64,000 nt of DNA from Aureispira anguillae (GTDB taxonomy: Bacteria; Bacteroidota; Bacteroidia; Chitinophagales; Saprospiraceae): NCBI RefSeq assembly GCF_026000115.1, contig NZ_AP026868.1:58403-122402 (forward strand). Direction: 5' to 3'. The notes beneath the pieces are model-generated. The model was not told where the DNA came from. It was given only the letters and a program-made list of their open reading frames with translations, and did no database searches. A program made the position numbers and the translations under genes. How positions within the stretch are numbered: the first letter of the stretch is position 1; each line of letters starts with the position of its first letter. Below are positions 45,397 to 54,109 of the stretch, piece by piece.

Positions 45397-45855
45397 ATGA
45401 AAACCATTCGACGGGGCAAACGAAGACGCATTACAGGCAAAACACTCCAACATACCTTTGAACATGAAATTAAATTTAGCGAAGTAGACTCTATGGCCGT
45501 GGTCTGGCATGGGAATTATGTTCGTTTTTTTGAAGATGGTAGAGAGGCTTGGGGTAAAAAATATGGCATTACTTATCTGGATGTCTACAACAATAATTTC
45601 TTTATCCCAATTGTCAGTCTGCGCTGCGAACACATGAATCCATTGGAGTATGGCGATACCGCCATTATAGAAACAACATTTATTGATACTCCTGCGGCAA
45701 AGCTTTTTTTTGATTACAAAATTTATCGCAAACGAGATGGCGCTTTATCGGCAACAGGTGAAACCACACAGGTCTTTTTAGACACCAACAAGGATTTGTA
45801 TCTTGCGATGCCTGAGTTTTATGAGGAATGGAAAAAAAAGTGGAACTTGCTATAA
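45397..45855 (+). CDS. Hotdog acyl thioesterase (4-hydroxybenzoyl-CoA thioesterase/YbgC-like)
   Basis: A 152-aa protein with the signature KFSEVDSMAVVWHGNYVRFFEDGREAW (about 27-53), the catalytic-Asp region of 4HBT/YbgC-type thioesterases. It could release the finished chain or clear mis-primed carrier proteins. The basic N-terminus (KTIRRGKRRRITGK) is an extra. It lies in the middle of the tightly packed pigment operon. Confidence 0.88.
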   Translation: MKTIRRGKRRRITGKTLQHTFEHEIKFSEVDSMAVVWHGNYVRFFEDGREAWGKKYGITYLDVYNNNFFIPIVSLRCEHMNPLEYGDTAIIETTFIDTPAAKLFFDYKIYRKRDGALSATGETTQVFLDTNKDLYLAMPEFYEEWKKKWNLL

Positions 45856-45864
45856 CAATAAATC

Positions 45865-47031
45865 ATGACAAAAACACCAATATATATTATAGCAGATAAT
45901 ATCATTTCATCTTTAGGTTTTACAACTAAAGCTAATGTGGAGCAAATTGCATTGGAACAAACAGGCGTGCAATGTCACAATGATTTTTCTATTTACCCCA
46001 ATCCTATTTGGGTTTCAAAAATTGAGACAGCTGCCCTTTCTAATGCGAGTCAACAACTAGAAAAACCACAAAACTACTCCAAGTTAGAGCAATTGTTTTT
46101 ATTGTCTATTTTGGAGGCAGCAAAAGCAACTGAGATCGATCTTAGCCAAGAAGATACGCTTATTATTATTGCTTCAACAAAAGGAAATATTGATTTATTA
46201 GAACATAAAAATCAAGGCAAATTTCCTTCAGAACGAGTGCAGTTAGGAACCATGGCCGCACAAATTCAGCAATATTTCAACAATCCCAATACGCCATTAG
46301 TAGTTTGCAATGCCTGTATATCTGGTGTTTTAGCCATGGATGTTGCTAAGCGATTGTTGCGAAAAAAGAAATACAAAAACATTATTGTTACTGGGGGAGA
46401 TTTAGTAACCGAATTTACGGTTTCTGGCTTTCAATCTTTTAAGGCAATGAGCGATGCTCCTTGCAAGCCCTATGACAAAAATAGGGTCGGAATTAATTTA
46501 GGAGAGGGGGTAGGAACTGTTATTTTGAGTACAGAACAACCTTTGAATACAACAAATATAGTGACGATTGACGGAGGAGCTTCCTCCAACGATGCCAATC
46601 ATATTTCTGGACCTTCTAGAACAGGAGATGGTTTATTTTTGGCCATACAGAAAGCATTAAAAGATGCCAATTGTACCAGTGATGAAATAGATTATATGTC
46701 TATGCACGGAACGGCTACGCCTTATAATGACGAAATGGAATCCAAGGCAATTGCTTTAGCAAATCTTCAAGAAGTCCCCTTAAACAGCCTAAAGGGTTAT
46801 ATTGGCCATACCTTGGGTGCTGCTGGCTTGATTGAAAGTATTATTGCAGTTCATGCGCTAAAAAACAATATGCTTTATCGCTCCTTGGGCTTTGATGAAT
46901 TGGGTGTTCCTAAAGCAATTAATGTGATTCAAAAAACAAGTACTAAACCATTAAATAAGTGCCTTAAAACAGCCTCAGGTTTTGGGGGGTGTAACGCCGC
47001 TATGGTTTTTTCAAAATTGCCTACAAAATAA
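45865..47031 (+). CDS. Beta-ketoacyl synthase, pigment ketosynthase 2
   Basis: A 388-aa condensing enzyme with Cys151 in VVCNACISGVLAM, His in MSMHGTATPYNDEMES, and KGYIGHTLGAAG. The active-site context (NACISG rather than TACSSG) is divergent from FabF, so it may use an unusual substrate or work with the adjacent Cys-less partner at 47032-47595, whose ATG directly follows its stop codon. That pairing resembles the ketosynthase/chain-length-factor pairs of type II systems. Confidence 0.9.
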   Translation: MTKTPIYIIADNIISSLGFTTKANVEQIALEQTGVQCHNDFSIYPNPIWVSKIETAALSNASQQLEKPQNYSKLEQLFLLSILEAAKATEIDLSQEDTLIIIASTKGNIDLLEHKNQGKFPSERVQLGTMAAQIQQYFNNPNTPLVVCNACISGVLAMDVAKRLLRKKKYKNIIVTGGDLVTEFTVSGFQSFKAMSDAPCKPYDKNRVGINLGEGVGTVILSTEQPLNTTNIVTIDGGASSNDANHISGPSRTGDGLFLAIQKALKDANCTSDEIDYMSMHGTATPYNDEMESKAIALANLQEVPLNSLKGYIGHTLGAAGLIESIIAVHALKNNMLYRSLGFDELGVPKAINVIQKTSTKPLNKCLKTASGFGGCNAAMVFSKLPTK

Positions 47032-47595
47032 ATGAAAGAGACAGCCACACGATATTCCTATTGCGAAATTAAAGCGGAACAAATCATCTTAAATGGTGAT
47101 CTTGTCTTTGAACAAAAAGAGCTAGGTTTTGCCAAGTTTATAAAAGGTGCATATAAACATTTTGAACTAAGCTATCCTAAGTTTCATAAAATGGATAGAC
47201 TTTGTAAATTAGCGTTTGTAACGGCTAATCTTTTGCTCCAAGATGGTGCTTTAGATGCCTATGCTCCCGAAGAAATAGGAGTAGTTATGGCAAATGCTAA
47301 TTCTACCTTATATACGGATACTAAACATACTGATTCTATCAAAGATCGAGTAGATTATTACCCTAGTCCTGCTGTTTTTGTTTACACCTTACCCAATATT
47401 ATGGTAGGAGAAATCTGTATCAAATACAACATCAAGGGAGAATCTGTTTTTTTTGTTAGCAATGAATTTGATCAAGATTTGTTAATAGAATACAGTCAAG
47501 ATATGTTAGAGAGTGGCAATGCTAAAGTTTGCCTAACAGGATGGGTAGATTACACAGAAAGTGGTTATCATGCCATTCTATATTTAATCAAATAA
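47032..47595 (+). CDS. Half-length ketosynthase-like protein without catalytic Cys
   Basis: A 187-aa protein resembling only the N-terminal half of a thiolase-fold ketosynthase: FVTANLLLQDG, EEIGVVMANANSTLYTDTKHTDSI, SPAVFVYTLPNIMVGEICIKYNIKG and VFFVSNEFDQDLLIEYSQDMLESGNAKVCLTGWVD, where the nucleophile Cys would fall at the FFVSNEF segment but is absent. Similar short proteins are found in flexirubin-type clusters. Starts with no gap after ketosynthase 2, so a structural partner or chain-length factor role is likely. Confidence 0.75.
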   Translation: MKETATRYSYCEIKAEQIILNGDLVFEQKELGFAKFIKGAYKHFELSYPKFHKMDRLCKLAFVTANLLLQDGALDAYAPEEIGVVMANANSTLYTDTKHTDSIKDRVDYYPSPAVFVYTLPNIMVGEICIKYNIKGESVFFVSNEFDQDLLIEYSQDMLESGNAKVCLTGWVDYTESGYHAILYLIK

Positions 47596-47660
47596 AAATA
47601 ATTTAGTACACACAGTGTATTTAGTCTTGTAGACTTGTGCTACAATAAAAAATTTAGAAC

Positions 47661-47921
47661 ATGGAAGAGTTAATTGAGAAATTAAAAGTTCAAATCATTA
47701 AGCAATTAAACTTAGAGGATGTTGAACCAGATGAAATTGATCCCAACGAAATGCTTTTTGATGCAGATGGCGAACTAGGCTTAGATTCTATTGATGCATT
47801 AGAACTGATTGTACTCTTAGACAAAGAATATGGCATCAAGGTCAAAAACCAAGAAGAAGGAAAACAGATTTTCCATTCTTTAACCACTATGGCAGAGTAT
47901 ATTCTACAACATCAAGATTAA
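47661..47921 (+). CDS. Acyl carrier protein 2
   Basis: An 86-aa acidic protein with phosphopantetheine Ser43 in GELGLDSIDALELIVLL. Its motif differs from ACP 1, which suggests the two ACPs serve different steps or partners. It is 11 bp before ketosynthase 3. Confidence 0.93.
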   Translation: MEELIEKLKVQIIKQLNLEDVEPDEIDPNEMLFDADGELGLDSIDALELIVLLDKEYGIKVKNQEEGKQIFHSLTTMAEYILQHQD

Positions 47922-47932
47922 ATTAAGAATTG

Positions 47933-49153
47933 ATGGCTAAACGCATTTTCATAACTGGTATAGGGATCATTTCTGCTGTTGGCAAAAATGTATCAGAGAC
48001 GCTCTCCAACATCAAAGCTGCGAGTTCGGGAGTTGGTGAAATTCAATATCTTCAAACTGTTCATAAAGGGAAATTGCCCTTGTGTGAGGTAAAATACACC
48101 AATGAGGAACTCTGCCATTTAGCGAAGGTAGCTCCTAGTAGTCGTATGACTCGTACGAGTTTATTGGGAATTATTGCTGCTCAAGAAGCTTGGCGTTCTG
48201 CGGGTAGTCCTGTTTTGGGAGATGGTAGAACGGGTGTTTTCTCAGGAAATACGGTTGGGGGAATGGATAAAACAGAGCATTTCTATGCCGATTTTATGCA
48301 AGACAACCAATCGGGGGACATCCAAACCATGCTAACCCATGAGTGTGCAGAAAGCACAGAACGAATTGCGGATAGTTTGGGGGCAACAGGAATGGTTTCA
48401 ACCATTAGCACTGCTTGTTCTTCTGCGGCCAATACCATTATGCTGGGAGCAAGGATGATCAAACATGGTTTGTTGGATCGTGCTATCGTTGGAGGAGTAG
48501 ATGCCTTAACCAAATTTACCGTTAATGGCTTTAATGTCCTACAGATTTTGGATGCAGAGTTTAGCCAGCCTTTTGATCAAAATCGTCGGGGGCTAAACCT
48601 AGGTGAAGGAGCTGGTTTTATTGTCTTGGAAGCAGAAGGAATTGCCAAAGAGGAACAAATCCTTGGTGAATTGGTTGGTTATGCCAATAGCAATGATGCT
48701 TATCATCAAACCGCTTCTTCTCCTGACGGAACAGGGGCTTATTTGGCGATGAAGGGAGCTTTAGATGTTGCCAATATTGAACCTGCTCAAATTGATTATG
48801 TCAATGTCCATGGCACTGGCACTCCCAACAACGATTTGTCGGAAGGTATTGCTATGCAGCGCCTTTTTGGAGATCGTATACCCAAGTTTAGTTCTACCAA
48901 AGCATTTACAGGACATACGTTGGGGGCTTCTGGAGGAGTAGAAGCCGTTTTGTCTACCCTTGCCTTACAACATCAGATTATCTATCCCAACTTACGCTTT
49001 GAAACCGCTATTGAAGCACTTGGAGGAACAATGGTTCCTGAAACAGAGTTATTAGAACATCAAAACTTAACGTATATCCTTTCCAATTCCTTTGGTTTTG
49101 GAGGCAATACTTCTTCTTTAGTTTTTAAGGCGTATAAAAAGAAAACGACTTAA
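47933..49153 (+). CDS. Beta-ketoacyl-ACP synthase, pigment ketosynthase 3
   Basis: A 406-aa FabF-like enzyme with the Cys in TISTACSSAANTIMLG, His in VNVHGTGTPNNDLSE, and STKAFTGHTLGASGG. Start at ATG 47933 (a TTG one codon earlier is in frame). Most FabF-like of the three intact ketosynthases and probably the main elongating enzyme with ACP 2. Its stop codon is overlapped by a perfect 18-bp hairpin. Confidence 0.93.
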   Translation: MAKRIFITGIGIISAVGKNVSETLSNIKAASSGVGEIQYLQTVHKGKLPLCEVKYTNEELCHLAKVAPSSRMTRTSLLGIIAAQEAWRSAGSPVLGDGRTGVFSGNTVGGMDKTEHFYADFMQDNQSGDIQTMLTHECAESTERIADSLGATGMVSTISTACSSAANTIMLGARMIKHGLLDRAIVGGVDALTKFTVNGFNVLQILDAEFSQPFDQNRRGLNLGEGAGFIVLEAEGIAKEEQILGELVGYANSNDAYHQTASSPDGTGAYLAMKGALDVANIEPAQIDYVNVHGTGTPNNDLSEGIAMQRLFGDRIPKFSSTKAFTGHTLGASGGVEAVLSTLALQHQIIYPNLRFETAIEALGGTMVPETELLEHQNLTYILSNSFGFGGNTSSLVFKAYKKKTT

Positions 49154-49212
49154 AAATGATTCAATTTGAAAGTGGGTTAATGAACTAGCTCATCTTCAAA
49201 TTGAATCATTTT
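49153..49212 (+). terminator. Intra-operon hairpin after ketosynthase 3
   Basis: AAAATGATTCAATTTGAA (49153-49170) is the exact complement of 49195-49212, with a 24-base loop. The stop codon ends on its first base. T4 closes the stem. It may be a partial terminator lowering expression of the downstream genes, or an mRNA-stabilising 3' end. Confidence 0.7.
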
Positions 49213-49264
49213 CAAATTATAACTGCTACAAGCTCTCTCTTCTACGCAAAAATTGTTTGTTTAA

Positions 49265-50269
49265 ATGAAAAAGGAAATTTACATTAATGGTATTGGCAAT
49301 ATATCTCCCCAAGCTACATTTTATCAATCAATGGGCGAAGAGTTGGCACAGCCTAATGGAGCATTCTTTAGCTGCCAAGAACCTAACTATAAGGAGTTTA
49401 TAGAAAGAAAACGCCTAAGAAGAATGAGTCGTATTGTTAGAATGGGCTTGGCGACTGCTTATAAGGCATTAGAAGAAGCACAAAACCCTACGGTTGATGC
49501 CATTATCTCTGGAACGGCATGGGGCTGTGTAAAGGATACCGAAAAATTTCTAGAAACCATTATTGAAAACAAGGAGGAATATTTAACCCCCACAGCTTTT
49601 GTGCAATCCACCCACAATACAGTTGCAGGACAAATTGCTTTATTGCATCACAACAATTGTTATAATATGTCTTATGTGCAGGGCAATGTCTCTTTTGAAT
49701 CTGCCTTGATGGACGCCATGCTTTTGTTTTATGACAAACAAGCAAAAAATATTTTAGTGAATGGCATTGATGAACAAACCGATCAACTCCACACCCTGTT
49801 AACTCGTTTAAAATGCGCTCAACCTGAACAAAGAATCATGGGTGAAGGAGCTGCTTGTTTTATACTTAGTGAGCAATTGTTGGACAATAGTTATGCGAAA
49901 TTAGCTGGGATTACGACCTTATATCGTCCTAAAGATACCAATGTTGTTAAGAATAGTATCTTTCAACTGCTTCAAGAACAACAGCTCTCTGTTGATGCTA
50001 TTGACCTCGTACTTTCGGGCAATGAAGATCCTTCTTTTGAAACACAATTATGCTCAAAAGCAGCGCTCCGATCGTATAAAAAGCTATGTGGTGAATACCC
50101 CACGAGTACAGCATTTGCTATGGCAATAGCAGCACAAATACTCAAAAATGATACGGCTACCAAAACAGCCTTAGATCTTGCTGAGAAAGAGATTAATCAT
50201 ATTTTAATTTATAATCAACATCAAAACATCAATCACTCTATTATTCTCTTATCTAAAATAGATTGTTAG
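49265..50269 (+). CDS. Ketosynthase-like chain-length-factor protein without catalytic Cys
   Basis: A 334-aa thiolase-fold protein: INGIGNISPQATF at the start, RRMSRIVRMGLATAYKALEEA, DAIISGTAWGCVKDTEKFL, and MSYVQGNVSFESALMDAML, where the active-site Cys is replaced by Gln in VQG. The Gln substitution is the classic chain-length-factor signature. The second His/His region is also poorly conserved (LSGNEDPSFETQL). It probably pairs with ketosynthase 3. Its stop touches the start of the deacetylase-like gene. Confidence 0.82.
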   Translation: MKKEIYINGIGNISPQATFYQSMGEELAQPNGAFFSCQEPNYKEFIERKRLRRMSRIVRMGLATAYKALEEAQNPTVDAIISGTAWGCVKDTEKFLETIIENKEEYLTPTAFVQSTHNTVAGQIALLHHNNCYNMSYVQGNVSFESALMDAMLLFYDKQAKNILVNGIDEQTDQLHTLLTRLKCAQPEQRIMGEGAACFILSEQLLDNSYAKLAGITTLYRPKDTNVVKNSIFQLLQEQQLSVDAIDLVLSGNEDPSFETQLCSKAALRSYKKLCGEYPTSTAFAMAIAAQILKNDTATKTALDLAEKEINHILIYNQHQNINHSIILLSKIDC

Positions 50270-51061
50270 ATGGGACCTTTTCCTAAATATATAAGGTTTA
50301 ATACCGTTCTTTTTACTACTATTTTATTGCTTGTACTGGCTGCTTTGCAAGGTCTTGCTTGGTGGGTTTATGCTGTTATTATTGCCATCTCCTCAGTAAT
50401 TGCTTATTTTGGAACAACCCAAATCAGTAGCAATTTTCACCTACCAGCTTATTGCCGTGCTTACGAGCCTAAAAAAAAAGAAATTGCCATTACGTTTGAT
50501 GATGGGGTCACCAATCCCGTCCAAAGTCATAAAGTGCTCGATATTTTAAAACACTATAATATTCCTGCTACCTTTTTTTGTATTGGTAAAAATTTAAGTA
50601 ATGAAGCACAAATTGATGTTCTAAAAAGAATGGACAAAGAAGGGCATTTAATTGGCAATCACAGTTATTCTCATTCTAATTTTTTTGATTTTTTTTCCAG
50701 CAAAAGAATAATCCAAGAGCTACAAGAAACAGATGCAATTATACAGCAACACATCGGCAAAACGCCGTTGTTTTTTCGTCCTCCTTATGGCATTACCAAC
50801 CCCAATATAGCCAAAGCACTTCGACAGCTTGATCACAAAACAATTGGTTGGTCGCTGCGTTCTCTAGATACAGTCATCAAAGACCAAACAGTGCTTTTAA
50901 AACGAGTAAAAAGCAAGTTACAAAAAGGAGATGTTATTTTATTGCACGATCACTTAGAACATTTGCCTGATTTTTTGCCACTGTTTTTGGAATATCTTTT
51001 GAAAGAAGGTTACGAGGTAGTTGGAATCGATCAGCTACTTCAGTTAAAACCGTATCAATAA
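50270..51061 (+). CDS. Membrane-anchored polysaccharide-deacetylase-like (NodB) protein
   Basis: A 263-aa protein with one or two membrane segments (about 12-48) and a NodB domain: AITFDDGVTN (Asp77-Asp78), GNHSYSHSNFFDF (metal-binding His pair), RPPYGITNPNIAKAL and VILLHDH. These carbohydrate esterase 4 enzymes remove acetyl groups from sugars using a metal. In a pigment cluster it may act on the lipid-sugar carrier or another acyl group; its substrate is not known. Translationally coupled to the preceding gene (TAG then ATG without a gap). Confidence 0.88.
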   Translation: MGPFPKYIRFNTVLFTTILLLVLAALQGLAWWVYAVIIAISSVIAYFGTTQISSNFHLPAYCRAYEPKKKEIAITFDDGVTNPVQSHKVLDILKHYNIPATFFCIGKNLSNEAQIDVLKRMDKEGHLIGNHSYSHSNFFDFFSSKRIIQELQETDAIIQQHIGKTPLFFRPPYGITNPNIAKALRQLDHKTIGWSLRSLDTVIKDQTVLLKRVKSKLQKGDVILLHDHLEHLPDFLPLFLEYLLKEGYEVVGIDQLLQLKPYQ

Positions 51062-51080
51062 TTGTTAGAAAATTACAACT

Positions 51081-51713
51081 ATGAAATTATATTTATTCTT
51101 GCTGCTCCTTGTTTTTGGCTCTACTGCTAGTTTTGCTCAATCGTTCAAACCAATGAAGGATAATAAAGCATTTCAAAAGCAACTCCATAGTATTGCGGCT
51201 CAAACAACCACTTTGCAAAGCGATTTTACGCAAATTAAGCACTTAGATGTTCTTTCTGAGGACATTGAATCTCAAGGGAAATTATATTATAAAGCCGACA
51301 ACAACCTACGTTGGGAATACACCAGCCCGTTGACCTATCTTATTATTTTAAGCAACGGAAAAGTATCCATCAAAGATGAAGGGAAAGTAAGCAATTACGA
51401 TCTTTCTGGCAATAAAGATTTTCAGAAAATTAATGAAATGATGATTGGTAGCATCCAAGGGGATTTATTGGTCAATGAGGAAGATTATCAGTATGAATTC
51501 CAAGAAAATAGCACGACTTATTTGGTAAAGATGTACCCCAAACAAAAAAAGGTACAAGAATTTATGAAAAGCATCAGCATCTATTTTTCAAAAAAAGATT
51601 ATTCTGTTCAACAGGTTAAAATGTTAGAGCAATCTGGTGATTATACACTTATGAAATTCCAGAACAAAAAGACCAATGCAAGTATCTCTGACAAAGTTTT
51701 TATTATTAATTAG
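51081..51713 (+). CDS. LolA-like periplasmic lipoprotein/lipid carrier
   Basis: A 210-aa protein with a signal peptide (residues 1-19, ending SFA-QS) and a LolA-fold sequence: AAQTTTLQSDFTQIKHLDVL, SQGKLYYKADNNLRWEYTSPLTYLIILSNGKVSI and a final NAS-SDKVFIIN. LolA shuttles lipidated cargo across the periplasm. In pigment clusters such a protein is thought to carry the lipid-linked polyene to the outer membrane. Its last 38 bases overlap the next gene. Confidence 0.9.
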   Translation: MKLYLFLLLLVFGSTASFAQSFKPMKDNKAFQKQLHSIAAQTTTLQSDFTQIKHLDVLSEDIESQGKLYYKADNNLRWEYTSPLTYLIILSNGKVSIKDEGKVSNYDLSGNKDFQKINEMMIGSIQGDLLVNEEDYQYEFQENSTTYLVKMYPKQKKVQEFMKSISIYFSKKDYSVQQVKMLEQSGDYTLMKFQNKKTNASISDKVFIIN

Positions 51714-52323
51714 TTGGGTTTTATTTTTGGTTGGCTGTGGTGCTCCCAAACAACTGCAACCACTTTCAAAAGGGCAAGTAGTTACGCTTTCTAAGGACAA
51801 TTTTAAACCTATTTTTAAGGATAATTTTAAATCGTTCTTATTCAAGACCACCATGGCTTATGGCGATAAATTTGAACAAGGAGGAATGCTTATGCTCAAG
51901 CAACTTTCGGAGGGCAATTATAGAACCGTCTTTATGACCAAATTTGGAATGACCTTGTTTGATTTTGAATTTGGAAAGAATGGTTTTGTAGTGCATAAGG
52001 TGTTAAAAGAGATGAACAAAAAAGTATTTCTAAAAATTATTGAAGAAGATATTGAAATGCTATTGGCTCGTGATCTCTTAGGGCAAAAAGCTACTTTTTT
52101 TGAACAAGATAATCCGCTCAAAAAGCAACGTATTATAAAAACTACGCTAAATCAAAAAACTCATTTTCTAGTTCAAAATCAACATCAACAGTTAACAGAA
52201 ATACACAAAAAAAGAGCGGTCAGTATTTCATTGTCCAACTATGTTACAGGAATTCCTAGGGCGATCAACATTCAGCATCATAATATACCACTGAGTATGA
52301 AACTCCTTTTATTGAAGCATTAA
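51676..52323 (+). CDS. Outer-membrane lipoprotein of the pigment cluster (LolB/DUF3261-like role)
   Basis: A 215-aa lipoprotein: hydrophobic signal with lipobox LFLVGC (Cys21), then a beta-rich mature domain (FKSFLFKTTMAYGDKFEQGGMLMLKQL, YRTVFMTKFGMTLFDFEF). It overlaps the LolA-like gene by 38 bp, an unusually long overlap that indicates coupled translation. Acceptor of the cargo at the outer membrane, paired with LolA as LolB is, is the natural inference from position; a DUF3261 assignment needs a profile search. Confidence 0.78.
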   Translation: MQVSLTKFLLLISWVLFLVGCGAPKQLQPLSKGQVVTLSKDNFKPIFKDNFKSFLFKTTMAYGDKFEQGGMLMLKQLSEGNYRTVFMTKFGMTLFDFEFGKNGFVVHKVLKEMNKKVFLKIIEEDIEMLLARDLLGQKATFFEQDNPLKKQRIIKTTLNQKTHFLVQNQHQQLTEIHKKRAVSISLSNYVTGIPRAINIQHHNIPLSMKLLLLKH

Positions 52324-52519
52324 ATCGTCAAAATATTTGTACTTTTATAGGATTATAACAGCCTGCTCTGCTCAACGATTTAAAATTGAGCTATTTTTAG
52401 ACCGTTTTATTTCTAAAATGAAGCATTCAGTATAAAAGCCAATATTGCTCCATTAAAAAACGTTGGTAGACTGTTAATAAACAAAAATTCGCAAGCAGTA
52501 TACCCCTAAATTTTAAGCT

Positions 52520-52882
52520 ATGTTACAAGGAGATTTTTTTAGCCTTACGCAACAAAATATCACAGAAAACACCATTGATAGCCAAATTAGTTTGATGGTT
52601 GATCATTCGATCTATCAAGGTCATTTCCCACAGCAGCCTGTCGTTCCTGGTGTTTGCATGATGCAAATCTTGGCAGAACTGACTACGGAGGCTTTAGGCA
52701 AAAAGGTGCGTCTAAAAAAAGCACAACAGGTCAAGTTTTTAATTCCGATTGTTCCTCAAAAAAATCCTGATTTACAAGTAAAAATCAAGTATGCTACCAA
52801 CGACAATGGAACGCTAAAAATAACGGGGTCCATACATAGTGAGGAATTAACTTTTTTCAAATTCAAAGGAACACTAGCTTAA
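52520..52882 (+). CDS. 3-Hydroxyacyl-ACP dehydratase (FabZ/ApeI-like hotdog)
   Basis: A 120-aa hotdog protein with the canonical active-site motif YQGHFPQQPVVPGVCMMQILAEL (about 37-60), including the catalytic His. It would remove water after ketoreduction, giving the conjugated double bonds. It follows a 196-bp gap without an ORF and its stop codon is directly followed by the ATG of the glycosyltransferase fusion. Complements the His-less hotdog at 44935-45393. Confidence 0.9.
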   Translation: MLQGDFFSLTQQNITENTIDSQISLMVDHSIYQGHFPQQPVVPGVCMMQILAELTTEALGKKVRLKKAQQVKFLIPIVPQKNPDLQVKIKYATNDNGTLKITGSIHSEELTFFKFKGTLA

Positions 52883-54109
52883 ATGATTGCTCAAAACACC
52901 ACCAAACAAAACTGCGCAGAGCAGCTTAAAGAACTTAATTGTTGTGTAATTATTCCGACCTACAACAATGCCCAAATGCTGGAGCAAGTTATTCAAGATG
53001 TAGAGGAATATACTCGACTACAACTGGGAAAAAAGCATACCATTTCTCATCTATTGGTCGTCAACGATGGTTCTACAGATACAACGGCACAAATCTTAGA
53101 GCGATACCCTTCTATTATGCAGCTTTCTTATACCCCCAATGAGGGAAAAGGGATTGCTATGCGCCGAGCATTTGAGTATGCCATTGAGCAAGGTTATAAC
53201 TATGCCATTACATTAGATTCTGACGGGCAACATTACGCCAAAGATCTTCCTACTTTTGTAGAGGCACTAAAAGAACATCCCAATGCTATTGTTATTGGTT
53301 CTAGAAATATGGGACAAGAAAATGTTCCAACCAAAAGTAGTTTTGGCAACAAATTTTCAAGTTTTTGGCTATGGGTAGAAACGGGCATTAAATTGGAAGA
53401 TACTCAGTCGGGCTATCGACTTTATCCCATCAAAGCCATGCAAAATTTTAGTTTTGTAACAGGACGCTATGAATTTGAAGTTGAGGTCTTGGTACGAGCA
53501 GCTTGGGAAGAAATAGAATTACTTTGTGTTCCTATTGATGTATATTACCCACCTGCTGAAGAACGCATCACGCACTTCCGTCCTTTTAAGGACTTTTTTA
53601 GAATTTCTGTACTCAATACTTTTTTGTGTGTAATGGCTTTCTTTTGGTTTCGCCCACGTTTGTTTTTTCGTAGCCTAAAAAAAAAAGATCTAAGGCAAGT
53701 TATTCATGAAAAGATATTTCAAGCTGATATTTCTATTGAGAAAAAAGCACTTTCTATTGCCTATGGTATCTTTTGGGGAATCTTTCCTTTGTGGGGCTTT
53801 CAACTAGCTATAGGTATTCCAACTGCTATCTTTTTTCGCCTCAATGTTCCTATCTTTTTCTTGGCTGCTAATATTAGTATTCCTCCAATGATCCCTATTA
53901 TTCTATATGCTAGTTTTTGGATGGGAGCCTTAGTTTTTGGAGAAAATAGAGGCGATCTTAGACTATCCCAAATGGATAACCTTTCTGTCATATCTACCAA
54001 CTTCTATCAATACACTGTTGGGGCAGTTGTATTGGCTATTGTTGCTGCTATTATTATTGGATTAAGTTCTTACTTCCTACTGAAAGTAAGACGTAAAATA
54101 GCATTATAA
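52883..54109 (+). CDS. Family 2 glycosyltransferase fused to DUF2062 membrane domain
   Basis: A 408-aa protein. Residues ~20-240 form a GT-A domain of family 2: VIIPTYNNAQMLEQVI, LLVVNDGSTDTT, ITLDSDGQHYAKDL, EVLVRAAWEEIELLCVPI. The C-terminal part (about 275-405) is a DUF2062 domain with several membrane segments (YGIFWGIFPLWGFQLAIGIPTAIFF, LAANISIPPMIPIILYASFWMGA). The GT domain resembles dolichyl-phosphate-mannose-type synthases; a role in attaching or supplying a lipid-linked sugar is inferred. Last gene of the cluster; a CACGTG palindrome starts one base after its stop codon. Confidence 0.9.
   Translation: MIAQNTTKQNCAEQLKELNCCVIIPTYNNAQMLEQVIQDVEEYTRLQLGKKHTISHLLVVNDGSTDTTAQILERYPSIMQLSYTPNEGKGIAMRRAFEYAIEQGYNYAITLDSDGQHYAKDLPTFVEALKEHPNAIVIGSRNMGQENVPTKSSFGNKFSSFWLWVETGIKLEDTQSGYRLYPIKAMQNFSFVTGRYEFEVEVLVRAAWEEIELLCVPIDVYYPPAEERITHFRPFKDFFRISVLNTFLCVMAFFWFRPRLFFRSLKKKDLRQVIHEKIFQADISIEKKALSIAYGIFWGIFPLWGFQLAIGIPTAIFFRLNVPIFFLAANISIPPMIPIILYASFWMGALVFGENRGDLRLSQMDNLSVISTNFYQYTVGAVVLAIVAAIIIGLSSYFLLKVRRKIAL

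Noticed and set aside
45307..45633. 108-aa minus-strand ORF
   Set aside because: Lies across two well-supported hotdog genes on the other strand.
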